A DNA stretch of 64,000 nt. Source: Pseudaestuariivita rosea. Its GTDB lineage: Bacteria > Pseudomonadota > Alphaproteobacteria > Rhodobacterales > Rhodobacteraceae. Shown one piece after another: positions 16,792 through 25,909 of this stretch (position 1 is its first letter; each line of letters begins with the position of its first letter). The stretch covers positions 1-64,000 of the forward strand of contig NZ_JACNMP010000003.1 of assembly GCF_017592335.1 (NCBI RefSeq). Reading direction: 5' to 3'. The notes below the pieces were generated by a model. That model ran no database searches. It worked only from the letters and a program-made list of their open reading frames with translations, and had not been told where the DNA came from. Both the position numbers and the translations under genes were made by a program.

Positions 16792-19206
16792 TTAGCGCCG
16801 TTTTGCGCGCAGCGTTGGTTCGGCCTGTGTCGGGTCTTCGGGCCAGGGGTGTTTGGGGTAACGGCCGCGCATATCTTTGCGCACGTCGGCATAGCTGCTG
16901 GCCCAGAACCCCGGCAGGTCCATCGTCACCTGAACGGGGCGCTGCGCGGGTGACAGAAGGCTGATGCGCAGGGGCTGCCCTGCAACAATCGGGTGCTGCG
17001 TGACGCCAAACATTTCCTGTAGACGGACCTGGATCGTTGGATGGTCACTACCATAGTCAATGGGCACCCGGCGCCCCATGGGCGTTTCAAAATGAGCCGG
17101 TGCCAATGCATCAACCTGTTGGTGCTGGTCCCACGTCAACCGCCCGCGTAATACATCGGTCGCATCGAAACGATCCCAATCCTCGGCCGTTCGTACGCCT
17201 GTCAGATGCGGCAACAGCCAGTCCGCAAGGTCGTCCAGCAACCCTTCATCCGAACAGTCGGGCACACCGACACCCGATGCCCGCACCAGTTCGACCCGCG
17301 CCTGAAAACGCCGCGCGGCATCGCCTAGACGCAAGCCCAACTGCCGGACACCGTCCAGCATGGCCAGGGCAACTGCATCGTCAGGCGCGTCTTTCCAGAT
17401 GCGATCATTCAGCGCCACTGCGCCAAACCGTTCCTGCTGACGGGCGACAACGCGGCGGTCACGGCGCGACCATTCGCAGACATCAGTCCAGACAATCTGA
17501 TCGGCAAAAAGATCGCGCAGTTCGACCTCGGATATGGCAATCGCCTGTCTGATCCTGGCCTCTTTCGGGTCACCATCCAGATCGGTCGCTACGATCAGAC
17601 GCTGCGTGGCCAAAGGATCGGCGGCATCCAAAACCGCGCCTTTTCCGCCAGACAGAATGAAGCGCGGCTGATCCCCTTTGCGCCGCAGACCGATCCGGTC
17701 GGGATAGGCCAAAGCCGCCATCGCAGCGGGGCCAAGGCCCGCGTTATGATCGACCATCTGGCGCAGGCGTTTTGCCTCTTGCCGGATGCGGTCCAGCGTC
17801 GCGGGACTGGCCGACGCGGGCGCATCTTTACCGTTTTTCAGCGCCTTCAAACGCAGTGTCAGATCAGCATCGGTCCCCCGCAAAGGATCACGATCCGCCA
17901 GCAAAGCCGCCAGCGGCGCGGCGGACTGTCCGGCCGTCACCAGCATATGCCCAAGCCGTGGGTGCAGGGGCAGCGCGGCCAGGGCGCGACCGTGGTTGGT
18001 GATACGATTGTCTTTCAGGGCATTCAGCATGTGCAGCAGCGCCGTTGCCTCGGCCCAAGTGCCCGCAGGGGGCGGCGTCAGAAACGCCAAATCATCGGGC
18101 GCGGCACCCCACAGCGCCAATTCCAACGCCAGACCTGACAGATCAGCGGCCTCAATTTCGGCCGGTGGAAAGGGGTGCAGCCCACCGTCCTGCCCCTTGG
18201 TCCAAAGCCTGAAACACGTGCCCGGCGCAAGACGCCCGGCCCGACCGGTGCGCTGAGTGGCCTCGGCCCGGGTAACAGGTTCAGTGACCAGCCGCGACAT
18301 GCCCGATGACGGATCAAACCGCGCGCGCCGGGATTTGCCGCCGTCGACAACAACGGTAATGCCATCGATGGTCAGCGAGGTTTCGGCGATCGACGTGGCC
18401 AGCACGACCTTACGACCCGTCTTCACCGGGGCAATGGCAGCGCGTTGGGCCTGAAACGCCATCGCGCCGAACAGGGGGTGAATCTGGCAATCATCGGGCA
18501 GACGCCCCTGCAACGCGACCTGTGTTCTGCGAATTTCCCCTTCGCCCGGTAAAAAGGCCAGGATACTGCCGTCGGTTTCATGGGCCGCTTGCGTGATCAG
18601 GTCCGCCATGGCCGCCTCAAAACACGTGGTCTTGGGGACGGGCCGGTCCAGCCAGCGGATATCGACGGGAAACGCGCGGCCCTGCGATGTGATAATGGGC
18701 GCGTCCAGCATTCTGGCCACTGGCTCTGCGTCCAGCGTGGCCGACATCACAAGGATGATCAGATCGTCGCGCAGGGCCTCGCGCACCTCATGACACAGCG
18801 CCAGACCAAGATCGGCATTCAGGGATCGTTCGTGGAATTCATCAAAGATCACAGCGCCGATCCCGGTCAGTTCGGGATCGTTTTGCAGCATACGGGTCAG
18901 AATGCCTTCGGTGACGACCTCGATCCGGGTGTCTTTCGACACGCGGGTTTCGCCACGCATACGGTAACCCACGGTTTGCCCCACCTTTTCACCCAGTGTA
19001 TGCGCCATGCGTTCGGCGGCGGCCCGCGTGGCCAGACGGCGCGGTTCCAGCATAATGATCCGCCCTTGGGTCAGGCCCGCCTGCAGCAGCGCCAAGGGCA
19101 CGCGCGTGGTTTTCCCCGCCCCCGGCGGTGCCTGCAAAACGGCGCACCCCTGCTGTTTCAGGGCATCGGTCAGATCAGGCAGGATCGCTTCAATCGGCAG
19201 GGTCAT
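16792..19206 (-). CDS. hrpB: ATP-dependent helicase HrpB
   Basis: An 804-residue DEAH/RHA-type helicase. Walker A APPGAGKTT lies at residues 26-34, followed by LEPRRLATRAAAERMA (motif Ia), FDEFHERSL (motif II, DEFH instead of DEAH) and SATLDA (motif III). QRTGRAGR (motif VI) comes further on. The C-terminal HrpB-specific domain has RVPIDYGSDHPTIQVRLQEMFG. Length is normal. Its cellular RNA role in alphaproteobacteria is poorly defined. It is transcribed divergently from the DksA-like gene. Confidence 0.95.
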   Translation of the reverse strand: MTLPIEAILPDLTDALKQQGCAVLQAPPGAGKTTRVPLALLQAGLTQGRIIMLEPRRLATRAAAERMAHTLGEKVGQTVGYRMRGETRVSKDTRIEVVTEGILTRMLQNDPELTGIGAVIFDEFHERSLNADLGLALCHEVREALRDDLIILVMSATLDAEPVARMLDAPIITSQGRAFPVDIRWLDRPVPKTTCFEAAMADLITQAAHETDGSILAFLPGEGEIRRTQVALQGRLPDDCQIHPLFGAMAFQAQRAAIAPVKTGRKVVLATSIAETSLTIDGITVVVDGGKSRRARFDPSSGMSRLVTEPVTRAEATQRTGRAGRLAPGTCFRLWTKGQDGGLHPFPPAEIEAADLSGLALELALWGAAPDDLAFLTPPPAGTWAEATALLHMLNALKDNRITNHGRALAALPLHPRLGHMLVTAGQSAAPLAALLADRDPLRGTDADLTLRLKALKNGKDAPASASPATLDRIRQEAKRLRQMVDHNAGLGPAAMAALAYPDRIGLRRKGDQPRFILSGGKGAVLDAADPLATQRLIVATDLDGDPKEARIRQAIAISEVELRDLFADQIVWTDVCEWSRRDRRVVARQQERFGAVALNDRIWKDAPDDAVALAMLDGVRQLGLRLGDAARRFQARVELVRASGVGVPDCSDEGLLDDLADWLLPHLTGVRTAEDWDRFDATDVLRGRLTWDQHQQVDALAPAHFETPMGRRVPIDYGSDHPTIQVRLQEMFGVTQHPIVAGQPLRISLLSPAQRPVQVTMDLPGFWASSYADVRKDMRGRYPKHPWPEDPTQAEPTLRAKRR

Positions 19207-19314
19207 GACAACGCGTTATGCGGCAGGCGCGCGCCCATGGCTAGGGGGCTTGATCCGGATCAAAGCCCGCGCGTCACGTGTGCCATAGGTTTGCTGAAAA
19301 AAGGAGGACACGCC

Positions 19315-19638
19315 ATGGGCACACTTGAGGATCGCAAGCAACAACTGCTGGCCCGCCGGGCGGAACTGGTTCAGCGCGGCGATGAGGTGGAGGAAGAGTT
19401 GGACTCACACAACTCCCAAGACTGGGAAGAACGGGCGGTTGAGCGTGAAACTGATGAGGTGCTGGAGCAGATGGGCAACTCTGCGGGCGACGAAATCATC
19501 CGCATTGATGCCGCGTTAAAGCGGATGGACGAGGGCGAATATGGCTTTTGCACGGTCTGCGGGGCTGAAATCAGCCAGGAACGGCTGGATGTTGTCCCCT
19601 TTACCCCGTTTTGCCGCAAATGCGCTGCAGCGGTCTAA
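19315..19638 (+). CDS. DksA/TraR-family zinc-finger protein
   Basis: A 107-residue protein with the family layout: an N-terminal coiled coil (residues 1-60) and a C4 zinc finger CTVCGAEIS...CRKCA at the C-terminus. DksA-type proteins bind the RNA polymerase secondary channel and modulate stringent-response promoters. The protein is shorter than E. coli DksA and lacks its long coiled-coil arm, closer to TraR/YbiI-size relatives. AAGGAGG precedes the ATG. A longer in-frame start inside the antisense hrpB region is rejected. It ends 4 bp from convergent moaB. Confidence 0.85.
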   Translation: MGTLEDRKQQLLARRAELVQRGDEVEEELDSHNSQDWEERAVERETDEVLEQMGNSAGDEIIRIDAALKRMDEGEYGFCTVCGAEISQERLDVVPFTPFCRKCAAAV

Positions 19639-19642
19639 AAGA

Positions 19643-20185
19643 TCACTTCCTGCGGTGGTGTTCATCCAGCCGCGGGAAAATCTCGACAAAGTTACAGGGG
19701 CGGTGACGGTAATCCAGTTGCTTGGCCAGAATTTCATCCCAGGCATCCTTGCAGGCGCCGGGGCTGCCGGGCAGAGCGAACAGATATGTGCCATTGGCCA
19801 CCCCGCCCGTCGCACGGCTTTGCACGGCGGACGTCCCGATCTTGTTCATCGAGACAATCGTGAACACCGTGCCAAAGGCGTCGATTTCCTTTTCATAAAC
19901 ATCCCGGTGCGCCTCGACAGTCACATCACGACCGGTCAGGCCGGTGCCCCCGGTCGATATCACAACATCAATCTCCGGATCAGCGCACCAGGCGCGTAGC
20001 TGAGCCGCGATCTGATCCCGCTCATCCGGCAGGATCTGACGCGCGGCCACAGTGTGCCCCGCCCCTTCGATCCGATCGACCAGCGTCTGACCCGACCGAT
20101 CCTGATCCAACAACCGCGTGTCCGACACCGTCAGAACCGCGATTCGAACCGGAATAAACTCCATGCTTTCATCTATGCGGGACAT
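19643..20185 (-). CDS. moaB: Molybdenum cofactor biosynthesis protein B
   Basis: A 180-residue MoaB/MogA-fold protein that adenylylates molybdopterin for metal insertion. ISTGGTGLTGRDVT is the diagnostic nucleotide and pterin-binding loop and FALPGSPGACKDAWDE the second signature. GAAGGAGG immediately upstream fixes the start at 20185 rather than at longer in-frame starts. It appears to be the last gene of a run with the ATP-grasp, phosphoesterase and UDG genes. The 10-bp gap to the preceding gene supports one transcript. Confidence 0.93.
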   Translation of the reverse strand: MSRIDESMEFIPVRIAVLTVSDTRLLDQDRSGQTLVDRIEGAGHTVAARQILPDERDQIAAQLRAWCADPEIDVVISTGGTGLTGRDVTVEAHRDVYEKEIDAFGTVFTIVSMNKIGTSAVQSRATGGVANGTYLFALPGSPGACKDAWDEILAKQLDYRHRPCNFVEIFPRLDEHHRRK

Positions 20186-20195
20186 CCGACCTCCT

Positions 20196-21008
20196 TCATA
20201 CGAACTGCGCGGCGACATGGCCCGAGACCGCTGCAACAACTGTCATTTTATCGCAGGCATAGAGGCCAGCAGAATTAAACGAATTATATTCGATGATCTT
20301 ATAGCTTATCCGGTTGTCCTGCAGGCACTCTGCGATGTCTGCAACAAAAACGGGCAAAGGGGCATAGTGCGTAACGGCCGCCTGCAGTGCTTGAACGACA
20401 TCAGCAGGTGCACCCGGTTGGCGGTCATTTTCGCCGTGATTGGCATATTGCGAAATGGCCGCGATCTGGCCGTCGACGATAACGCTGCGCCATTCCCGTC
20501 CGATCTTTTGAACGGGGGCAACAACCACAGGATAGACGCTTTCTGCAAAATAATCTGCGTCGTGCAGGCGGGTCAGCCAGCTTTCGACTTCGTCCAGTGT
20601 CATCACCTGCCCCGGAAACGCCTTGCCTTCGCTATCAGGGCGCAGAAAAGCGCGGTGCATCCCATGGTTGCGCATATGGTCAGCGATATCAGTATGCGGA
20701 ACGACGGCGGCCCCGGTATTCAGGGCATGGGTCCCATGATGGCCAAGAACCGCGCTTTGGTTCAGACAATCGCCGTCCCACCCAGCGGGCGCCCAACCTT
20801 GATGACGGGCGACGTTCAACAGCCCCTCGGACCCGTAAACAACAACCGGGCCGTTAAGGTGCGGAATGGGACCGTCCGGTTCATGGGCAAATGGCACGAC
20901 GTTCATGATCTCAAGTCTATGATCATGCGCAAGGACCGCCTGACGCAGCCCTTGGAAATCATCCGGTTTTATAGACTTTTCCTGAAGCACCCAGGTGATC
21001 TGACTCAT
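20196..21008 (-). CDS. ATP-grasp domain protein (R2K-like)
   Basis: A 270-residue protein. The C-terminal half carries the late ATP-grasp strands with metal ligands: SVIVDGQIAAISQY, VADIAE, and YKIIEYNSFNSAGLY, whose Glu and Asn are the usual Mg-binding pair. The N-terminal half (VVVYGSEGLL, HGTHALN) resembles the R2K clade of ATP-grasp enzymes found in phages and in peptide or RNA modification loci. The amide or ester it forms is unknown. It overlaps the phosphoesterase gene by ATGA. Confidence 0.7.
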   Translation of the reverse strand: MSQITWVLQEKSIKPDDFQGLRQAVLAHDHRLEIMNVVPFAHEPDGPIPHLNGPVVVYGSEGLLNVARHQGWAPAGWDGDCLNQSAVLGHHGTHALNTGAAVVPHTDIADHMRNHGMHRAFLRPDSEGKAFPGQVMTLDEVESWLTRLHDADYFAESVYPVVVAPVQKIGREWRSVIVDGQIAAISQYANHGENDRQPGAPADVVQALQAAVTHYAPLPVFVADIAECLQDNRISYKIIEYNSFNSAGLYACDKMTVVAAVSGHVAAQFV

Positions 21009-21598
21009 ACCTCAAACCAATTCACCTTGGGACCCAGGTTGTGGACGGTGGTTTCGCCAATCTTGCCCGATTTTCCCCAGCTGTCGTGGATATGGCCGCA
21101 AAACACCAGCTTGGGCTGCACGCGTTCGACCGCGGAATGAACTGCGGTTGACCCAACGGATAGTCCTGCCGAGGTCTTGTCTGCGATGCCCTTGGGTGGG
21201 GAATGTGTAATCAGGATGTCTGCGCTGTCACAGGTGTCCAACATCGCCTCGGCGGCGTCTTCGCTCAGGTCGCAGGACCATGATCCGAAGGGCGTGACCG
21301 GGATCGCATAGCCGATGCCAAAGATCGCGATGCCGTCGATTGCGGTGCCCTCACCATGCAAAACCGTCATGCCGTCCAGCGCTGCATCGCGCAGTTCATC
21401 GGCGCTTTCGGCGTTGCCGGGAACCGCGACAAAGGGGCGTTTAATGCCGCCTAAAAGTTCCATCGCTTCGTCCAGACCCATGCGGTGATTGCAGAAATCG
21501 CCTGCCCCGATCACCAGGTCAGCTTCTGCACTGGCAGACACCAGATCACGGGCGCGGTTTGCGGCAAGATGCAGGTCGGAAAACGCGAGTATCTTCAT
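21005..21598 (-). CDS. Calcineurin-like metallophosphoesterase
   Basis: A 197-residue protein with the ordered metal motifs of the family: FSDLHLAA (DxH), GAGDFCNH (GD), VPGNAES (GNxx, with Ala-Glu replacing His-Glu), ITHSPP (H) and CGHIHDS (GHxH). The GNxE variant is common in this small-protein subgroup. The start at 21598 is set by the ATGA overlap with the UDG gene. A longer frame upstream runs through that gene. Substrate unknown, probably a nucleotide or RNA/DNA phosphoester given the neighbours. Confidence 0.85.
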   Translation of the reverse strand: MKILAFSDLHLAANRARDLVSASAEADLVIGAGDFCNHRMGLDEAMELLGGIKRPFVAVPGNAESADELRDAALDGMTVLHGEGTAIDGIAIFGIGYAIPVTPFGSWSCDLSEDAAEAMLDTCDSADILITHSPPKGIADKTSAGLSVGSTAVHSAVERVQPKLVFCGHIHDSWGKSGKIGETTVHNLGPKVNWFEV

Positions 21599-22350
21599 GC
21601 GGTCAGCCTTTTTTGCAGCATCAACAGATCGTGCCACGCTTCGCGCTTTTTTTCGGGGCTGCGCAACAGATAGGCGGGGTGGAACATGGGCAGGACGGGC
21701 TTGCCCACGGCTTCGGTCCATTGGCCGCGCAGACGGGTGATGCCCTTGCGCCCCAGCATCGCCTGACACGAGATATTGCCCATCAGGACAATCACATCGG
21801 GATCGATCAGTTCGACATGCTTTTTCACGAACGGCAGCATCATCGCGATTTCTTCGGGTTTGGGGTCACGGTTCTGCGGCGGGCGCCAGGGCAGGACATT
21901 GGCGATATAGACTGAGGCCGTCGCATCCGGCGTTTCGCGCCAGATCTGGATGGCGGCCAGCATTTTGTCCAGCAGCTGCCCGGCCTTACCAACGAAGGGG
22001 CGACCCTGAAGATCCTCATCCCGCCCCGGGGCCTCGCCAATGATCATCAGGCGCGCGGCGGGGTTGCCATCACTGAAAACCAGGTTTTTGGCACCTTTTT
22101 TCAGCTCGCAATATTCAAAGGCGGCGATGGCTGCCTGAAGCCCGTCCAGATCGCTGGCCGCATCGGCCGCCGCTTGTGCCACCGCAACAGGATCAACTTC
22201 GTCCAATAGCGGCTTCTGAACCGAGATCGGCTTTGGTTTCGGCTTTTGCGCAGGCACGTCGTATCGGTTGATAGGCGTTTCCGATATCGCCTCGGTCGCG
22301 CCCATTTCAACCTGCCAATCCAGCAAGGCTTTCGCTGTATGAAAATCCAT
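21595..22350 (-). CDS. Uracil-DNA glycosylase, family 4-like
   Basis: A 251-residue protein that should excise uracil from DNA. It has GEAPGRDEDLQGRPFVGKAG (active-site and uracil-binding loops), NVLPWRPPQNRDP and the MFHPAYLLRSP loop that fills the DNA gap. Family 4 enzymes normally coordinate a 4Fe-4S cluster with four cysteines; here only two plausible ligands (YCELK, NISC) are visible, so the cluster may be absent. The N-terminal 80 residues are a poorly conserved, Ala/Pro-rich extension. I chose ATG at 22350. A GTG at 22359 adds three residues. Confidence 0.85.
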   Translation of the reverse strand: MDFHTAKALLDWQVEMGATEAISETPINRYDVPAQKPKPKPISVQKPLLDEVDPVAVAQAAADAASDLDGLQAAIAAFEYCELKKGAKNLVFSDGNPAARLMIIGEAPGRDEDLQGRPFVGKAGQLLDKMLAAIQIWRETPDATASVYIANVLPWRPPQNRDPKPEEIAMMLPFVKKHVELIDPDVIVLMGNISCQAMLGRKGITRLRGQWTEAVGKPVLPMFHPAYLLRSPEKKREAWHDLLMLQKRLTA

Positions 22351-22532
22351 GTCTTCCACGTGCCAAAGCTAGGGCCGGAACGTGCAAAGGTAAACACTTT
22401 CTGAATTACGTAGTGCAGTTCAACTGAATATCAGACGGTTCCAACCATTTCGCGAATACTTAAACCTATGTCGATTAGAAGCCGCTAGATTGCCGAATGC
22501 TGCGCGGCGGATGAATGTCTGTGTTGGTGCTT

Positions 22533-23015
22533 CTACGACTGTCCGAGCTTCGCCAGTCTTTTTTCAAAGTTCTTCTGCGCGCGCGTGTGCGCATCTGCCA
22601 TCAACGCGGTGCATTTATCCCAGGTCTCGTTTGATGGATTAAGCACGGACAGCCATGACATCCATCCATAAACCGGGTGTGGCGTCAGTTGGTCTTTTGC
22701 GGTGAAATCCCACCCGCCATCGACGATACCGCCCTTACCCGGTCGGGGCGGCGGCGGGCCGAACAGCTTGAAATACGCACCCTTGCTGACGCCCATATTC
22801 AAGCGCCAAACGCCGTCCCGATCCAGGCTAGAGGCTTTGTCATTCTCGCCATCCTTCTGCTTGATCGTGGCGAAATATGTCCCCCGCTCAAACACATGGC
22901 CGGGGTTATAGAAATATGAGGTCTCGCCCCAGGCGTCTTTGGCAAAAACGCCGTTAAGCTCTTTCGTAATGAACTCATGCACCGTCTCGATCCGGGTCCA
23001 TTTGGTCTGCAACAT
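22533..23015 (-). CDS. DUF6194-like protein
   Basis: A 160-residue cytosolic protein with no signal peptide or membrane span. Its layout (ELNGVFAKDAWGETSYFYNP, then GTYFATIKQKDGENDKAS, then LNPSN near the end) resembles the DUF6194 family, usually found near small regulators. Function is unknown. Its first 41 bases overlap the end of the WYL regulator gene on the same strand, so translation is likely coupled. Confidence 0.6.
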   Translation of the reverse strand: MLQTKWTRIETVHEFITKELNGVFAKDAWGETSYFYNPGHVFERGTYFATIKQKDGENDKASSLDRDGVWRLNMGVSKGAYFKLFGPPPPRPGKGGIVDGGWDFTAKDQLTPHPVYGWMSWLSVLNPSNETWDKCTALMADAHTRAQKNFEKRLAKLGQS

Positions 23016-23676
23016 GTTTCAGGTAATCCTCGATTGTCTTGCCCGCTTCTGGCTGAAAACGTGCTCCGGTCGGCTCGCAGCTTTGCATCCGATCGATCCG
23101 AAACGCCCGGAAATCTTGGCGTAGCTCGCACCATGCCGAGCAGGTCCAGACGCGGCCCCAGTATTCGGTCTGCAGCGGGCGGATCACGCGGGTCGAATTC
23201 CGATCATCCAGCGACCGATACGCGATCCGAAGCTTGAGACCCTCGCGGATCGCCCGGCGGATCAGCGGCATATGCCTGAAGCCATCGCGCGCGCGTTCGA
23301 ACGCATAGACACCGAAGCCCCATGACTTCGGGGCCTGGCGCCGGTTCGACGCGTGCTCTCCTACCTTGCGCATCACGGCACGCGCAGCGGCTTGCAGGTC
23401 TTCGTCGGCGGCCTCTTGCACGATGGCCATGCCAAGGGTCAGCGCCTCCAGCTCAGTCAGCGACAAGGCCATGGGCGGAAGAAAGACCGCTTCGCGCAGC
23501 AAATAGCCAACCCCGCGTTCCCCCTCTATCGGGACGCCGGACGCGACCAGCGTGTCGATGTCCCGGTAGATGGTGCGAATGGAAACCTCGAGCGCATCCG
23601 CGATGTCGCGGGCAAGGTGGAGCCGCCCGTCCCGGACGATCTCCACGATTTCCGCAAGTCGCGCGCTGCGCTGCAT
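22975..23676 (-). CDS. WYL-domain (YafY-like) transcriptional regulator
   Basis: A 233-residue regulator. Residues 1-60 form a winged helix (LARDIADALEVSIRTIYRDIDTL). The central region about 125-200 is a WYL-type ligand-sensing domain (IREGLKLRIAYRSLDD, then RVIRPLQTEYWGRVWTCSAWCE, with FRAFRIDRM). The start at 23676 matches the usual N-terminus of the family; longer starts have no counterpart. It lies 7 bp after the small barrel protein gene, so it probably regulates its own unit. The ligand is not predictable. Confidence 0.85.
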   Translation of the reverse strand: MQRSARLAEIVEIVRDGRLHLARDIADALEVSIRTIYRDIDTLVASGVPIEGERGVGYLLREAVFLPPMALSLTELEALTLGMAIVQEAADEDLQAAARAVMRKVGEHASNRRQAPKSWGFGVYAFERARDGFRHMPLIRRAIREGLKLRIAYRSLDDRNSTRVIRPLQTEYWGRVWTCSAWCELRQDFRAFRIDRMQSCEPTGARFQPEAGKTIEDYLKHVADQMDPDRDGA

Positions 23677-23683
23677 CGACCGG

Positions 23684-23989
23684 TCAGTTGAGGGCCACTT
23701 CCAGCTCGGAATGCATGAGCTGGACAGTCGGTCCGTTGATGGCGGCAAGGAAATCGGCGTTCCCGGGTACTTTGCCAATCTCGGCCGCGGCGGCCTTTGC
23801 GGCGTTCATGTTGTCCCACTGGATATGTTCGATCCATGTTCCGTCTTCTGTGCAGGACAGCCGACGGTGGACAAAGCCGGGACGGGCTTCGACCCATGAA
23901 CTCATCCCCTTGGCAGCCGTAACAAAGTCTTCGCGGCTTACACCCTCATTCAGCTTGAAGGTGACGGTTTCGATAACGGTCTTGGACAT
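23684..23989 (-). CDS. Dimeric alpha/beta-barrel (ABM-like) protein
   Basis: A 101-residue protein with the ferredoxin-like layout of antibiotic-biosynthesis monooxygenase/EthD relatives: VIETVTFKLNEGVS, then RPGFVHRRLSCTEDGTWIEHIQWDN. AGGAG precedes the ATG. It is the first gene of a three-gene minus-strand unit with the WYL regulator and the DUF6194-like gene. Small-molecule binding or oxidation is the family norm, but no substrate can be named. Confidence 0.7.
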   Translation of the reverse strand: MSKTVIETVTFKLNEGVSREDFVTAAKGMSSWVEARPGFVHRRLSCTEDGTWIEHIQWDNMNAAKAAAAEIGKVPGNADFLAAINGPTVQLMHSELEVALN

Positions 23990-24303
23990 TGGATGCTCCT
24001 GTTTGTCTTGGTACGCGATCCGTCCCTGTTAATCCATACCAACTGCCAAAATATGTCAGTTGAGATCGCCCATTTAAAGCGTGGCGTAGAATGCGGATAC
24101 TGATCCTAACACTGCATAGGTTCGGTTGGACCGCACAGCTGACATTTCGTCAGAACTGCATGAGGCTTTGCTTTGTGGCATTACATAAATTCTAAAATCT
24201 CGGCAGATAGCGAATGGGGATCGCGCGCCTCCTTGCGAAAGTGCTCTGTTGCAGAGTTTCCATTGGTTCCTTTATAGAACACCCAACACATCAAGGGGAT
24301 GCA
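23990..24303. other. Divergent intergenic region before pyrB
   Basis: About 315 bp between the divergent ABM-like gene and pyrB. No gene seen. It should carry promoters for both directions. AAGGGG just before the pyrB ATG is its ribosome-binding site. No leader peptide or pyrimidine-sensing attenuator was recognised. Confidence 0.4.
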
Positions 24304-25248
24304 ATGAACTGGCGGGCCAAACATCTTTTGGGGATCGAACATCTGGGCCCCGACGAAATCACCACCCTGCTGGATCTGGCCGATCAGTATGTGTCGCTGA
24401 ACCGCCAACAGATCAAGCACCGCGATACTTTGGCCGGGCTGACGCAGATCAATATGTTCTTCGAAAATTCGACCCGCACGCAGGCCAGTTTCGAACTGGC
24501 AGGCAAGCGTCTGGGGGCCGATGTGATGAATATGGCGATGCAGGCGTCCTCGATCAAAAAGGGCGAGACGCTGATTGATACGGCCATGACGCTGAACGCG
24601 ATGCATCCCGATCTGCTGGTCGTGCGGCACCCGCATTCAGGTGCGGTGAACCTGCTGGCCGATAAGGTGAACTGCGCGGTGTTGAACGCAGGCGACGGAC
24701 GTCACGAACACCCGACACAGGCGCTGCTGGATGCACTGACGATCCGCCGGGCCAAGGGGCGGCTGCACCGGCTGAGCATCGCGATTTGCGGTGACATCGC
24801 CCATTCCCGCGTGGCGCGATCGAATATCCTGCTGCTGGGCAAGATGGAAAACCGTATCCGCCTGATCGGCCCGCCCACGCTGATGCCCTCGCAGGTGGCT
24901 GAGTTCGGGGTCGAAGTGTTCGAAGACATGCGCGAAGGCCTGCAGGACGTCGATGTCGTCATGATGCTGCGGCTTCAGCGCGAACGGATGGACGGCGGGT
25001 TTATCCCGAGCGAGCGGGAATACTATCACCGCTACGGCCTTGATGCGGAAAAACTGGCCTACGCCAAACCCGATGCCATCGTCATGCACCCTGGGCCCAT
25101 GAATCGCGGGGTCGAAATTGACGGGACACTTGCCGACGACATCAACCGCAGTGTGATCCAGGAACAGGTCGAAATGGGCGTCGCCGTCCGCATGGCCGCG
25201 ATGGAACTATTGATCCAGGCGCGCCAGCCGAAGGGTGTTTTGGTTTGA
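24304..25248 (+). CDS. pyrB: Aspartate carbamoyltransferase catalytic chain
   Basis: Catalyses carbamoyl phosphate plus aspartate to carbamoyl aspartate, the first committed pyrimidine step. In the 314-residue protein FFENSTRTQ (STRT at 56-59) binds carbamoyl phosphate, and [17 protein letters not shown] and the [11 protein letters not shown] loop are diagnostic. Length is typical of the bacterial catalytic chain. Dihydroorotase (pyrC), often next to pyrB in related genomes, is not adjacent: an AT-richer membrane protein gene follows instead. Confidence 0.96.
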   Translation: MNWRAKHLLGIEHLGPDEITTLLDLADQYVSLNRQQIKHRDTLAGLTQINMFFENSTRTQASFELAGKRLGADVMNMAMQASSIKKGETLIDTAMTLNAMHPDLLVVRHPHSGAVNLLADKVNCAVLNAGDGRHEHPTQALLDALTIRRAKGRLHRLSIAICGDIAHSRVARSNILLLGKMENRIRLIGPPTLMPSQVAEFGVEVFEDMREGLQDVDVVMMLRLQRERMDGGFIPSEREYYHRYGLDAEKLAYAKPDAIVMHPGPMNRGVEIDGTLADDINRSVIQEQVEMGVAVRMAAMELLIQARQPKGVLV

Positions 25249-25338
25249 TTGATATTGGGGCTTGAGATACCAGCATCGCGTACTTAGATCATCGATGGAT
25301 ATCCAAGCTATATCCAGGATTTTGTTAGGTGATCTTTC

Positions 25339-25875
25339 ATGCCAAAAACATGGAAACTTGATCTTCAGGATGATGAAGAAGTGCTTTGGCGTGGGCATCC
25401 TGGCTATAATTTCGATCAGCGTAAACTGTTCAAGTTTACCTCAGTTTTTGGATTAGGTATTATTGCAGTAACTATATATGCACTTTTAGTAGATGAGCGT
25501 TTTTCTACGACAGACGGATTGTTTGCTGGGTTATTTTTTATTTCAATCGGTCTTCTATTTGTATTTGGTCCGGCAGTCATTGATTTTAAACAGCGCAGAA
25601 AAACAAGCTATCTTTTGACTAATCGGCGAGCTTTTATTGGCTTTATAAATCTGTTCGGCGACCCTATTCTTAAAGTCTACCATATTAACCAAGATACAGA
25701 ACTCAAACTTGTCGGCCGTAAAGAACTATCAGTCTATTTTGCAGTAGATACGCACAAGGGACGCCATTCCGGACTTGGATACAATGTCACGTTTCCAGTC
25801 GGTTTTGAATTCATCAAAGATGCTCGTAAAGTTTTCAATCTCATGCAGGCCATTCAGCGTACGAATTGTGACTAA
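25339..25875 (+). CDS. PH-domain-like membrane protein
   Basis: A 178-residue protein with a short cytosolic start containing EVLWRGHP, typical of bacterial PH-like membrane proteins, then two hydrophobic segments (about 35-51 and 62-83). A soluble region follows with YLLTNRRAFI, the usual strand motif of these domains. Role unknown. The gene is clearly more AT-rich than pyrB and the transglycosylase gene on either side, which suggests recent acquisition. It may interrupt an ancestral pyrB-pyrC arrangement. Confidence 0.6.
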   Translation: MPKTWKLDLQDDEEVLWRGHPGYNFDQRKLFKFTSVFGLGIIAVTIYALLVDERFSTTDGLFAGLFFISIGLLFVFGPAVIDFKQRRKTSYLLTNRRAFIGFINLFGDPILKVYHINQDTELKLVGRKELSVYFAVDTHKGRHSGLGYNVTFPVGFEFIKDARKVFNLMQAIQRTNCD

Positions 25876-25909
25876 AGGCTCTTTGAAATCCTATGTGGAT
25901 TAGTTCAGC

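Noticed and set aside
18580-19314. Long N-terminal extension of the DksA-like gene
   Set aside because: Extension is antisense to hrpB; AAGGAGG and the family N-terminus place the start at 19315.
24181-24636. 151-codon minus-strand frame over the pyrB start
   Set aside because: Antisense to conserved pyrB sequence; shadow frame.
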